This document shows positions 36,934-43,968 of a stretch of DNA of 64,000 nt, in pieces. Under the pieces are notes generated by a model. That model worked only from the letters and a program-made list of their open reading frames with translations. It ran no database searches and was not told the origin of the DNA. Origin of the DNA: an uncultured Bacteriovoracaceae bacterium (GTDB taxonomy: Bacteria > Bdellovibrionota > Bacteriovoracia > Bacteriovoracales > Bacteriovoracaceae); assembly GCA_937923325.1 (NCBI GenBank), contig CAKZUQ010000029.1, positions 20,612 through 84,611 on the forward strand, read 5' to 3'. The translations under genes and the position numbers were made by a program. Within the stretch, counting starts at the first letter, position 1, and every line of letters begins with the position of its first letter.

Positions 36934-37452
36934 TTAAAAAGTCTCAAAAGTTCTCTCAACCTTATTCTTACGAACACCAGGAACATTAAAAAGAGTATTG
37001 TGAAATGAGATATAAACATTTGGCTTAACAATCTGAGCAGCAAATAGAGCTTCAGTCACATTTTGAATAGCATCTGAGTCAATAAAGCCAAGAGGTTTCA
37101 TTGCTCCTGTAAAAATAATTGGTACTTTTGGTTTACTTAGCTCTTTTTGAACAAGTTCTGCGCTAAATTGCATTGTATCAGTACCATGAAGAACCACTAT
37201 TGGATTACCATAATCTTCAAACCTTTTAATTGCCTGAAGTATAATACCTCTATCCTGCGCGTCCATATCTAGCGAGTCTTTGGCCATAAGAGACTTAACC
37301 TCAATTTTCAAATGAGGGTGACGCAATCCATCTTCAATTCGGTGCCTAATAACAGTTTCACGATTAAATAAAGAACCCTCGATTTCATCATAGGTCTTCT
37401 CTATCGTTCCACCTGTTGTAAGAATTGTAACTTTGCGCACTGGATTAGTCAT
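36934..37452 (-). CDS. Single-domain asparaginase-like protein
   Basis: The 172-residue protein corresponds only to the N-terminal domain of type I/II asparaginases. It keeps LTTGGTIEKT (nucleophile Thr16), SLMAKDSLDM, VVLHGTDTM and FTGAMKPLG, but ends after FNVPGVRKNKVERTFETF, where full-length enzymes (about 330 residues) continue with a second domain. The reading frame ends cleanly and no remnant of the C-terminal domain follows, so it looks like a real short family member rather than a broken gene. Catalysis by one domain alone is uncertain, because the active site normally lies at a domain and subunit interface. RBS AAAGGTTCATTAA. Confidence 0.8.
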   Translation of the reverse strand: MTNPVRKVTILTTGGTIEKTYDEIEGSLFNRETVIRHRIEDGLRHPHLKIEVKSLMAKDSLDMDAQDRGIILQAIKRFEDYGNPIVVLHGTDTMQFSAELVQKELSKPKVPIIFTGAMKPLGFIDSDAIQNVTEALFAAQIVKPNVYISFHNTLFNVPGVRKNKVERTFETF

Positions 37453-37479
37453 TTAATGAACCTTTTTAGCAGTTGTACC

Positions 37480-37507
37480 CTTGACGTTTATATATTTGGC
37501 CCCATAT
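37480..37507 (+). promoter_or_regulatory. Sigma-32 (RpoH)-type heat-shock promoter of htpG
   Basis: CTTGACG (37480-37486), 13-bp spacer and CCCCATAT (37500-37507), very close to the RpoH consensus CTTGAAA-N13-CCCCATNT, about 73 bp before the htpG start. The GC-rich CCCC box stands out in this AT-rich DNA. The location before a chaperone gene strengthens the call. Confidence 0.8.
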
Positions 37508-37580
37508 TAGGACTGTTTGAAATAAAATGAAACAGAATAATCACAAAAACAGTAAATATTACAGTTAATTAGGAGAGAAC

Positions 37581-39506
37581 ATGACAACTAAAAAAGGTAC
37601 AATCTCAGTAAATACTACTGATATCTTCCCAATCATTAAAAAATGGCTTTACTCAGAGCACGATATATTCGTAAGAGAGCTAGTTTCTAACGCATGTGAT
37701 GCAATAACAAAAAGAACAACTCTTGCCAGAACAACAGGTCAAGAAAATGCTGAGCCTAAAGTAAGTGTTCTTCTAGATAAAGACGCAAAGACAATTACTT
37801 TTAGAGATACAGGTCTTGGAATGAGTGAAGCTGAAGTTGAAAAGTACATTGCTCAGCTGGCTTTTTCTGGAGCGGAAGAATTTGTTCAAAAAATGAAAGA
37901 AACAGAAACGACTAATGATGAAATCATCGGTAAGTTTGGTCTAGGTTTTTATTCTGCATTTATGGTAGCAGATAAAGTAGAAATTAACTCTCTTTCTATG
38001 AATGAAGGTTCTGTTGCAACAAAGTGGACATGTATCGGTGATACTGATTATGAATTTTCTGCTTCAGATAAGTCGGAAGTTGGTACAGATATAACTCTTC
38101 ACATCAACGAAGAAAGTGCAGATTTCTTAAACTCTTATAAAACACGTGAAACTTTAAGTCGATATTGTGACTTCATGCCATACCCTATTCAGTTAATTGA
38201 TTTAAACGAAAATGCTAGGATTGAAGCAGAAAATTTAAAAGCTGAAAAAGAAGAGGATAAAAAGCCAATAAACATTGATATCATCAACGATACTAAACCT
38301 CTTTGGAAACAAGACCCTTCAACTCTAACTGATGAAGACTATAAAAACTTTTACAAAAAATTATTCCCAATGGATCAAGAGCCATTATTTTGGTTACACC
38401 TAAATGTTGATCACCCATTTACACTTCAGGGTATTTTATACTTCCCAAAACTTAACCCTAACAAACCTGTTAATGAAAACAATATCAAACTTTACTCTAA
38501 GCAAGTATTTGTATCTGACTCTGTAAAAGATGTTATCCCTGAATTTTTAGGGTTATTAAAAGGTGCAATTGACTCAACAGATATTCCACTAAACGTTTCG
38601 AGATCAGCTCTTCAAGGTGATCCAAACATTAAGAAGATCTCAAACTATATTATCAAAAAAGTTGCTGAGTCTCTAAAGAAGCTACATAAGAATGAAAGAG
38701 AGAAATATGAAAATGCTTGGGAAGATATCGGTCTTTTCGTAAAATACGGTGTTATCTCTGATCCTAAGTTTGATGATCAAATGAGAGATAGAGTTCTATA
38801 TAAAAACTCTGATGATAAGCTAGTAACTCTTTCTGAATACAAAGAAGCTATTCCAACTGACTATAAAGAAAAAGTTGGAGACAAGGTAATTTACTTTGAA
38901 GAAGGAGCTTCGAACGTAGCTTTAAGACAACAACTTCAGGCAGAAGGGATACAAGCAATCTCAACAGACACTTATATTGACTCACATTTCATGCAACATG
39001 TAGAGATGCAAAAGAAAGGTGATGTTGAATATAAGTTTACAGTAATTGATAACGCTATAGAAGAAATTTTAGAAACAGCAAATGCAACTGAAGATGATAT
39101 AAAAATCCAAGATGCTTTTAAATCAATTTTAGTTGGAGATGTTAAAGAAGACGATCCAGCAAAAATGGAAATTGAAGTTAAAAACTTTAAAAATTCTGCA
39201 AGTGCTGCATACTTTAAAGTAGATGAACAAATGAAGCGCTTCCAAAAGATGACTCAACAAATGGGGCAATCAAACTTCTCTATGCCAGTTAAAAAGACAT
39301 TAGTTCTTAACACTGAAAATGGATTAGTTAAAAACGCTTTTAAAATCTGGGATAAAGGTGAAAATAAAGAGTTGGCTTCAAAGATTTGTCATCACATCCA
39401 AGATCTTGCTGCAATCTCTGGAGAAGGACTAGACGATAAAGAAAGAGAAACTTTTGTAAATCGTTCTCAAGACTTAATCTCTGAATTATCTAATTTAGCT
39501 TTATAA
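37581..39506 (+). CDS. htpG: Hsp90-family chaperone HtpG
   Basis: The 641-residue protein has the GHKL ATPase domain with IFVRELVSNACDAI, ITFRDTGLGMSEAEV and IGKFGLGFYSAFMV, the middle domain with PLFWLHLNVDHPF, QVFVSDSVKDVIPEF and PLNVSRSALQGD, and a C-terminal dimerisation domain. Length and motifs match bacterial Hsp90, an ATP-dependent cytoplasmic folding chaperone. The RBS is TAGGAGAGAAC. A sigma-32-like promoter lies upstream and a strong intrinsic terminator directly after the stop, so it is transcribed alone. Confidence 0.98.
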   Translation: MTTKKGTISVNTTDIFPIIKKWLYSEHDIFVRELVSNACDAITKRTTLARTTGQENAEPKVSVLLDKDAKTITFRDTGLGMSEAEVEKYIAQLAFSGAEEFVQKMKETETTNDEIIGKFGLGFYSAFMVADKVEINSLSMNEGSVATKWTCIGDTDYEFSASDKSEVGTDITLHINEESADFLNSYKTRETLSRYCDFMPYPIQLIDLNENARIEAENLKAEKEEDKKPINIDIINDTKPLWKQDPSTLTDEDYKNFYKKLFPMDQEPLFWLHLNVDHPFTLQGILYFPKLNPNKPVNENNIKLYSKQVFVSDSVKDVIPEFLGLLKGAIDSTDIPLNVSRSALQGDPNIKKISNYIIKKVAESLKKLHKNEREKYENAWEDIGLFVKYGVISDPKFDDQMRDRVLYKNSDDKLVTLSEYKEAIPTDYKEKVGDKVIYFEEGASNVALRQQLQAEGIQAISTDTYIDSHFMQHVEMQKKGDVEYKFTVIDNAIEEILETANATEDDIKIQDAFKSILVGDVKEDDPAKMEIEVKNFKNSASAAYFKVDEQMKRFQKMTQQMGQSNFSMPVKKTLVLNTENGLVKNAFKIWDKGENKELASKICHHIQDLAAISGEGLDDKERETFVNRSQDLISELSNLAL

Positions 39507-39532
39507 ATTGGCTTTATAAGCTAAATAATACT

Positions 39533-39571
39533 GACTCCTCGCCTGTAATTGATTTGGTGAGGGGTCTTTTT
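39533..39571 (+). terminator. Intrinsic terminator of htpG
   Basis: Eleven-bp stem GACTCCTCGCC (39533-39543) with GGTGAGGGGTC (39556-39566), two G-U pairs, 12-nt loop, followed by TTTTT. It lies 27 bp after the htpG stop and immediately ahead of the next gene's RBS. Confidence 0.85.
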
Positions 39572-39579
39572 AGGAATAT

Positions 39580-39876
39580 ATGAAACAACCACAAATTGAA
39601 CAATTATATCTAGTTCCCCAACCTATTCTTTTTATGTATGCCAGTCGTGCTGAAATGAATCCAAATGACTTTATGGAGAAACTCCAAGTTGAACATAGCG
39701 CAATGAACTCAAATCTTGGTGGTTATATCTTAAGTCGTAAGCAACATGCAGCAATGCTATATAAGGCTGGACTAAATAAAAGCGATGTTCTTTTAAGTGA
39801 AGCTGACACTGAGTTACTTAGTAAAATTGATACTGCAACTTTAATTCAAGAACTCGAACGAAGAACGAGGAATTAA
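39580..39876 (+). CDS. Small soluble protein of unknown function
   Basis: The 98-residue protein (MKQPQIEQLYLVPQPILFMY...) is hydrophilic and helical, with no signal peptide or membrane segment. RBS AGGAATAT directly precedes the ATG. It is flanked on both sides by strong terminators (39533-39571 and 39880-39905), so it seems to be an independent transcription unit although little room is left for a promoter: some read-through from htpG may express it. No recognised family. Confidence 0.7.
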   Translation: MKQPQIEQLYLVPQPILFMYASRAEMNPNDFMEKLQVEHSAMNSNLGGYILSRKQHAAMLYKAGLNKSDVLLSEADTELLSKIDTATLIQELERRTRN

Positions 39877-39879
39877 AAA

Positions 39880-39905
39880 AAAAGCCTCTATTCAGAGGCT
39901 TTTAA
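39880..39905. terminator. Bidirectional intrinsic terminator
   Basis: Perfect stem AAGCCTCT (39882-39889) and AGAGGCTT (39894-39901), loop ATTC. On the minus strand the stem is followed by nine T residues, ending the DksA-family transcript; on the plus strand TTTTAAACTTTTTT follows, ending the 98-residue protein gene. Confidence 0.88.
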
Positions 39906-39949
39906 ACTTTTTTCCTTTTTAATTTTCTGTGGGTCAATGCTTCTCAATC

Positions 39950-40429
39950 TTAAAGGTCAACAACACTCTCAAACTTAATGGCATTCATCGAAACAAACTT
40001 TGTACTTGTATCGATATGATCATCCAACGTTCTCTCACCCTCTTTAATTGCGCTCAAATCTCTTCTATGTTTCATACTACCAAACTGCTCTCTTTCTTTC
40101 TCCTCTTGGCATCCAATACATAAACAAGCTGTTGGCCTTGCTAATAATCTTTTTTGAGAAATATCGCTTCCACAGTCCTCACATAACCCATATTCACCAG
40201 CTAAGATTTTTTGTTTAGCCTGTTCTACTTTTTTTAAGAATAAAATATTTCTTTCATCTAATCTTCTATCTAACTGCTCTGACTTTTGTGCAGTTACTAT
40301 ATCAACATCATCACCTTTAACTGGAGCAACAATAGTTTCTAGTTTTTGTTTTGTTAATTTGTTTCCATTCCTGTCACTCAAGATTTCATTGAATAAGCTC
40401 ATAAATTTTTGTGTGTTTAACTTGTTCAT
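39950..40429 (-). CDS. DksA/TraR-family transcription regulator
   Basis: Start set at ATG 40429 (MNKLNTQKF), preceded by AAAGGAGTTTAGG; an upstream in-frame ATG at 40459 has no RBS. The 159-residue protein has the DksA layout: N-terminal helices, a coiled coil with acidic tip (GDDVDIVTA; the Asp pair of DksA's DPVDRA is kept, the Ala is Val), and a four-Cys zinc finger C83/C86 and C104/C107 with the standard 17-residue spacing and ARPTACLCIGC. DksA-family proteins enter the RNA polymerase secondary channel and act with ppGpp. The gene is preceded by a sigma-54 promoter and a structured 147-nt leader and followed by a strong terminator. Confidence 0.9.
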   Translation of the reverse strand: MNKLNTQKFMSLFNEILSDRNGNKLTKQKLETIVAPVKGDDVDIVTAQKSEQLDRRLDERNILFLKKVEQAKQKILAGEYGLCEDCGSDISQKRLLARPTACLCIGCQEEKEREQFGSMKHRRDLSAIKEGERTLDDHIDTSTKFVSMNAIKFESVVDL

Positions 40430-40576
40430 CCTAAACTCCTTTAAAGTTTTATTGGTCATACGTTTTTTTGAAATGTCTTGAATCTTCCTTAACTCAATTT
40501 CGCATAATCCATTTGCGAAACCCTTTTCTTCCGATTAGCTTCCTGCCGATCCCGTAAGCACTTCCTGTCCTTACAC
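40430..40576 (-). promoter_or_regulatory. Structured 5' leader with three GGA-loop hairpins
   Basis: Predicted leader from the sigma-54 start (about 40576) to the DksA-family RBS. Hairpin 1 (40554-40574): GUAAG/CUUAC plus inner AC/GU around loop AGGAA. Hairpin 2 (40533-40551): GAU/AUC and GGC/GCU around loop AGGAA. Hairpin 3 (40498-40520): UUUCGCA/UGCGAAA, 7 bp, with AUGGAU in the loop. Further single-stranded GGA motifs lie between and at the RBS (AAGGAG, AGGAUG). GGA in hairpin loops is the recognition element of CsrA/RsmA, so CsrA control, or use as a CsrA sponge, is suggested. No terminator separates the leader from the gene. Confidence 0.6.
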
Positions 40577-40585
40577 AAGTACATT

Positions 40586-40603
40586 AAGCAAGCTGCGTGC
40601 CAA
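40586..40603 (-). promoter_or_regulatory. Sigma-54 (-24/-12) promoter
   Basis: On the minus strand the sequence reads TTGGCACGCAGCTTGCTT, matching the sigma-54 consensus YTGGCACGNNNNTTGCW at every defined position, with the required 10 nt between GG and GC. It predicts a transcript start near 40576, 147 nt upstream of the DksA-family start codon. Confidence 0.88.
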
Positions 40604-40666
40604 GAATAATCTATGAACTTTCGGGGACTTAAGTTTTTCGAATAATTAATAACGCGTGGTGCATTT

Positions 40667-40693
40667 TGACAGGTAGACAATTTGCCACTGTCA
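40667..40693. promoter_or_regulatory. Putative enhancer-binding-protein site
   Basis: Inverted repeat TGACAG (40667-40672) and CTGTCA (40688-40693), centred about 104 bp upstream of the predicted sigma-54 transcript start, a typical position for bacterial enhancer-binding activators. A second, wider inverted repeat GGGGAC (40623-40628) / GTCCCC (40698-40703) encloses it. Protein unknown. Confidence 0.5.
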
Positions 40694-40710
40694 CTTTGTC
40701 CCCAAAACGC

Positions 40711-40739
40711 AAAAACCCCCGAAATCACATCGGGGGTTT
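40711..40739 (-). terminator. Intrinsic terminator of the beta-barrel gene
   Basis: Ten-bp perfect stem AAACCCCCGA (40713-40722) / TCGGGGGTTT (40730-40739), loop AATCACA. On the minus strand it ends in TTTTTGCG. It lies 29 bp past the stop of the outer membrane protein gene and insulates the downstream sigma-54 unit. Confidence 0.9.
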
Positions 40740-40767
40740 AATATTCTATAAGTCTTTTAGTTATTTA

Positions 40768-41421
40768 CTAGAACGTACCAATTAAATTTATTTGTAATCC
40801 TCTTGTTAATAAGTCTACTTCGTAACTTGTTGATTCATAATCGTATGAATCAGTGCTAGAGTCGTAGGTTTCATATTCATACCTAGAACTGCTAGTTGAC
40901 CTAAGGGAGATATAAGCAACCTCAAGTGCCAGATTCTTATTTACTTGAGCTCCCATACCTATTTGGTATCCAAGACCAGCATCATAATCTACTGAATTAT
41001 CAGAGTTATCAGATTGATCTACATTGTACTTTGAAATATTTAACCCACCAAATGTATAAATATTCTCATTAAGGCCATATGTAGCACTTGCAGAAAGTCT
41101 AGTATTGTTTACGTCACCATCTTCAGCGTCAGTATCAACTTGCAAATAAGAGAACTCCGCCATAAAGCCAACATCACCTTGTTTAACTTCAGAGTATCCA
41201 ATTGAAAATTGTGCGTCCGTGTCTAAGTCTAATTCATTAGACTCAACTACTAGTTCTAAATTAGACTGAGATAATCCAAGACGAATACCTTTAGCAATTG
41301 AAGAAGAATTAGATAATTTGACTTCTAATTTTTGAGCATTAATAAAATCTGGGTTATTAACTACTGAAAATGCACTTGTTGATAGAACCATTAGCCCTGC
41401 TAATAATGATAACTTTCTCAT
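40768..41421 (-). CDS. Outer membrane beta-barrel protein
   Basis: The 217-residue protein has a signal peptide (LSLLAGLMVLSTSAFS) and alternating hydrophobic/polar strands typical of a small barrel: QFSIGYSEVKQGDVGFMAEF, TRLSASATYGLNENIYTFGG, YQIGMGAQVNKNLALEVAYI, ending with the terminal strand LQINLIGTF and C-terminal Phe required for BAM assembly. Tyr/Ser/Asp-rich loops face outward. It resembles small porin-like or OmpW/OprF-like barrels without a C-terminal peptidoglycan domain. RBS CTAGGAGAGAGA; its own terminator follows. Confidence 0.85.
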   Translation of the reverse strand: MRKLSLLAGLMVLSTSAFSVVNNPDFINAQKLEVKLSNSSSIAKGIRLGLSQSNLELVVESNELDLDTDAQFSIGYSEVKQGDVGFMAEFSYLQVDTDAEDGDVNNTRLSASATYGLNENIYTFGGLNISKYNVDQSDNSDNSVDYDAGLGYQIGMGAQVNKNLALEVAYISLRSTSSSRYEYETYDSSTDSYDYESTSYEVDLLTRGLQINLIGTF

Positions 41422-41674
41422 TCTCTCTCCTAGGAGTAGTATTAAAATATAAGTAGCTATTTATGAGCATATTTCATGCCATTTATGCGACACCACTCAC
41501 TAGTTAAATCAAAGACTTAACAATCTCAAAACTGTCTAAATATTTTACATCATAAAAATTTAATACATTTTCAAATAGTTTCCTAACAATTTAAAACCAT
41601 AATGACCTATGCTCATTTACTTATATAAAGAGTAAATTCTGTTTTTAAAAATAAATAATCTTAATTTCTCCTCG

Positions 41675-42041
41675 GTGTTTATTGACCTTCTAAAGGTATG
41701 TTTAGGTGGTGCTCTATTAATGAAAGGTCTCTACTTCTTATCTAAGATGTATCTCTACAACTATGGGGAGTGAATTTATCCTTGCTCATATTATAGTAGT
41801 GGTCCATATCATTGGTGGCCTGTGTATAACAATAGGACTACTTACTAGAATAATGGCGGCCGTTAACTTCTCTATACTCTTTAGAGCGATAACTCTTGTT
41901 CACTTAACTGCAGGAAAAGCTGCTACTCAATCTGAATTAGAAATAGCTCTTATAACTTTTAGTTTAATTTGTATTGCAATTTATTATGGCTCAAGTAAAA
42001 GAAGTATCGTTTATATAATTAATCATAAAGATAGAAGCTAA
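41675..42041 (+). pseudogene. DoxX-like membrane protein interrupted by a frameshift
   Basis: Two overlapping frames together make one DoxX-like protein. The first (from GTG 41675) reads VFIDLLKVCLGGALLMKGLYF... and stops at TGA 41771-41773. The second, shifted one base, gives SEFILAHIIVVVHIIGGLCI and GLLTRIMAAVN, ending at 42041. The classic DoxX features (LGGALLMKGLYF helix, then HIIGGLCITIGLLTR) are split exactly at a GGGG run (41765-41768); removing one G restores a protein of about 120 residues with four helices. Either a recent disabling mutation, programmed slippage, or a sequencing error. The start of the first part lacks a good RBS. Confidence 0.6.
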
Positions 42042-42050
42042 AAAAATAGT

Positions 42051-42476
42051 CTAAACTAGTTTATCACTATTTGGATCAAGGATTAAGTGTCCTTGATCTA
42101 TTTTTTGTTTCATTATTTTTAATATTTTTGTTTGAGCCTCTTCAACTTCTGATACTTTTTTTGGAGGTCCCTTAAGTCCATCTTCAATATCAAGTCGTAT
42201 ACCTGTTGAAACCATAGAGATTAATTTTTCAACTATTTGCTGATCAATTGTTCTTAAAGCTAATCCAAACTGTTCTAGATCTAAGTCTCTTAAAAGTCCC
42301 ACTAGTTGAGCTGCTGAACAATATTGAAGATCTTCGATTTTAATCATTTTATCTTCAAGCTTTTGGGCCATATTCGGATCGCGTTTTCTAATATCTTCTA
42401 AAAGTCGCTTCGCTTCCTCACCACCGAGCAATTGTAACATTTTTGCAGCTTCTTCAACTCCACCTTTAAACTTCAT
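42051..42476 (-). CDS. FliG C-terminal-domain-like protein
   Basis: The 141-residue protein matches the FliG middle/C-terminal armadillo pattern: GGVEEAAKMLQLLGGEEAKRLLEDIRKRDPNMAQKLEDKM, IEDLQYCSAAQLVGLLRDLD and FGLALRTIDQQIVEKLI. Full FliG is about 330 residues; only one domain set is present here, so it is a short paralogue rather than the rotor protein itself. RBS GAAGG. It follows hldD by 2 bp and so is probably cotranslated with it, an odd pairing of LPS and flagellar-type functions. Confidence 0.78.
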   Translation of the reverse strand: MKFKGGVEEAAKMLQLLGGEEAKRLLEDIRKRDPNMAQKLEDKMIKIEDLQYCSAAQLVGLLRDLDLEQFGLALRTIDQQIVEKLISMVSTGIRLDIEDGLKGPPKKVSEVEEAQTKILKIMKQKIDQGHLILDPNSDKLV

Positions 42477-42478
42477 AA

Positions 42479-43477
42479 TTACCTTCTAGAGTTAAGCCTT
42501 TGATCAGATTGAGAAAGATGCGATTTAACATAATCTTCAACCCCTTGCTCAAGAGAACTAAATTTGAACTCTGGAAGTGCAGAACTAAGCTTGTTCATAT
42601 TAGCTTGTGTATAATACTGGTACTGGCCTTTAAGGGCATCAGGCATTTCAATAAATTCGATATTCTCTTTTACACCCATTGCATTAAAGGTTGCTTTAAC
42701 AAGATCAGCAAAACTTCTGGCTTGACCTGTTCCTAGGTTATATATTCCATTATCACCACTATGTTTTGAATTAACGAGTTCAATCATAGCATTAACAACA
42801 TCCTTTACATAAACAAAATCTCTAAGCTGGCCACCATCTGGATATTCATCCTTATATGACTTGAATAGTTTCATTTTACCGCTTTCATTTATTTGAGTAT
42901 ATGCTTGGGCCACGACAGATTTCATATTTCCTTTATGATACTCATTAGGACCGTATACATTAAAAAACTTTACTCCATACCATTTACTTGGAACATCAAC
43001 TTGTCTTAATGCCCACTCATCCATTAATTGCTTTGAATATCCATACGCATTCAATGGCATTAGCTTCTCTACACTTTCGTGGTTATCATCATAACCATTT
43101 TCGCCGGCCCCGTAAGTCGCAGCACTTGAAGCATAGAGATATGGAACGTCATATTCGGCACAAACAGAAAAAAGCACTTTTGAATAATCCAGATTATTTT
43201 GCATTAGGTAGTCCACATCTCTTTCTGTTGTGGAAGAGCACGCCCCCATATGATAAACAGCTTCAATCTCTTCATTAGCAAATATAGAATGCAATAAATC
43301 TGGTTGGATAAATTCATCGGCGTGAATATATTCTGAATAATAAAGACCTCTAAGATTGAGCCATTTATCATCCTCTTCAAAGCGATCCACACAAACAATA
43401 TCTTTAATATTTAAATCATTAAGCTTTTTGACAATACAGCTACCGATAAAACCTGCTGCTCCAGTTACAATAATCAT
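42479..43477 (-). CDS. hldD: ADP-L-glycero-D-manno-heptose-6-epimerase
   Basis: The 332-residue protein is an extended SDR epimerase: MIIVTGAAGFIGS binds NADP, and the catalytic YxxxK is in NAYGYSKQLMDEW. The family signatures ACSSTTERDVDYLMQNN, YASSAATYGAG and GQLRDFVYVKDVV match HldD/RfaD, which makes the heptose donor for the LPS inner core. The glycosyltransferases at 58.5-61.4 kb include a heptosyltransferase that would use its product. Its RBS (GAGGTATAAAG) lies inside an 11-bp inverted repeat (43479-43523), which may control translation or transcription. Confidence 0.95.
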   Translation of the reverse strand: MIIVTGAAGFIGSCIVKKLNDLNIKDIVCVDRFEEDDKWLNLRGLYYSEYIHADEFIQPDLLHSIFANEEIEAVYHMGACSSTTERDVDYLMQNNLDYSKVLFSVCAEYDVPYLYASSAATYGAGENGYDDNHESVEKLMPLNAYGYSKQLMDEWALRQVDVPSKWYGVKFFNVYGPNEYHKGNMKSVVAQAYTQINESGKMKLFKSYKDEYPDGGQLRDFVYVKDVVNAMIELVNSKHSGDNGIYNLGTGQARSFADLVKATFNAMGVKENIEFIEMPDALKGQYQYYTQANMNKLSSALPEFKFSSLEQGVEDYVKSHLSQSDQRLNSRR

Positions 43478-43478
43478 C

Positions 43479-43523
43479 TTTATACCTCTATTTTTTTCTA
43501 AATTATCTCACAAGAGGTATAAA
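43479..43523 (-). promoter_or_regulatory. Inverted repeat over the hldD ribosome binding site
   Basis: Perfect 11-bp arms TTTATACCTCT (43479-43489) and AGAGGTATAAA (43513-43523), 23-bp gap. On the minus strand the promoter-distal arm is the hldD Shine-Dalgarno region. A candidate promoter TTGGTC-N18-GATAAT overlaps the distal arm in its spacer. If transcripts start upstream, the mRNA would fold and hide the RBS; otherwise the repeat may be an operator. Confidence 0.6.
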
Positions 43524-43968
43524 TTGACCAACACTATCGCAATGTATCATTCTTCGATGTATAGAATAAATTCAAACTAGTTTTTATCATTATAATTCCT
43601 AATAGTCGTTTTCAAAATATAAGAATCAGTATATTTAGCAGAACTAACTATATTTTTTGAAAACTTTAGATATATCTTCTTCTCTATAATCAATATTCTG
43701 AGTCAACACTTTATAATTTCTAAATTCAAATTGTTTGAATAAGTCATTAAAAATCAACTTTGTTGTACTCAATTAACAGTTCTGAAAAGAAAATGAAAAA
43801 ATGCCCTGTATTCCCTTCACTACGCTTTTGCATAGTCCTGACATATTATTCCCTATATTATTAACTTAGCATTCCTTAAAAATTTATTATTTTTGATTTT
43901 TTTAATAACAAATCCATAAAAAGACTCTATAATTTTAGTGATAATTCATGATTTTTGCAGGAGAAAAT
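43524..43968. other. 445-bp intergenic region between hldD and speE
   Basis: No convincing gene. A 42-codon minus-strand frame (43644-43772, ending KVFKKYS) looks protein-like but lacks an RBS and may be a gene remnant. A TATAAT at 43928-43933 may serve speE. The stretch near 43802-43858 is slightly less AT-rich, with a small hairpin CTACGC/GCATAG. Otherwise unremarkable AT-rich DNA. Confidence 0.5.

Noticed and set aside
40489..40728. 79-residue minus-strand frame
   Set aside because: It runs across the beta-barrel terminator, the palindrome, the sigma-54 promoter and the leader hairpins, and has no RBS; the regulatory reading explains the region better.
43644..43772. 42-codon minus-strand frame in the hldD-speE gap, ending DISKVFKKYS
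   Set aside because: Protein-like composition, but no RBS, a TTG start right after a stop and no recognised family; at most a gene remnant.
43800..43862. Possible small RNA in the hldD-speE gap
   Set aside because: Only one weak 6-bp hairpin and no promoter-terminator pair could be found.
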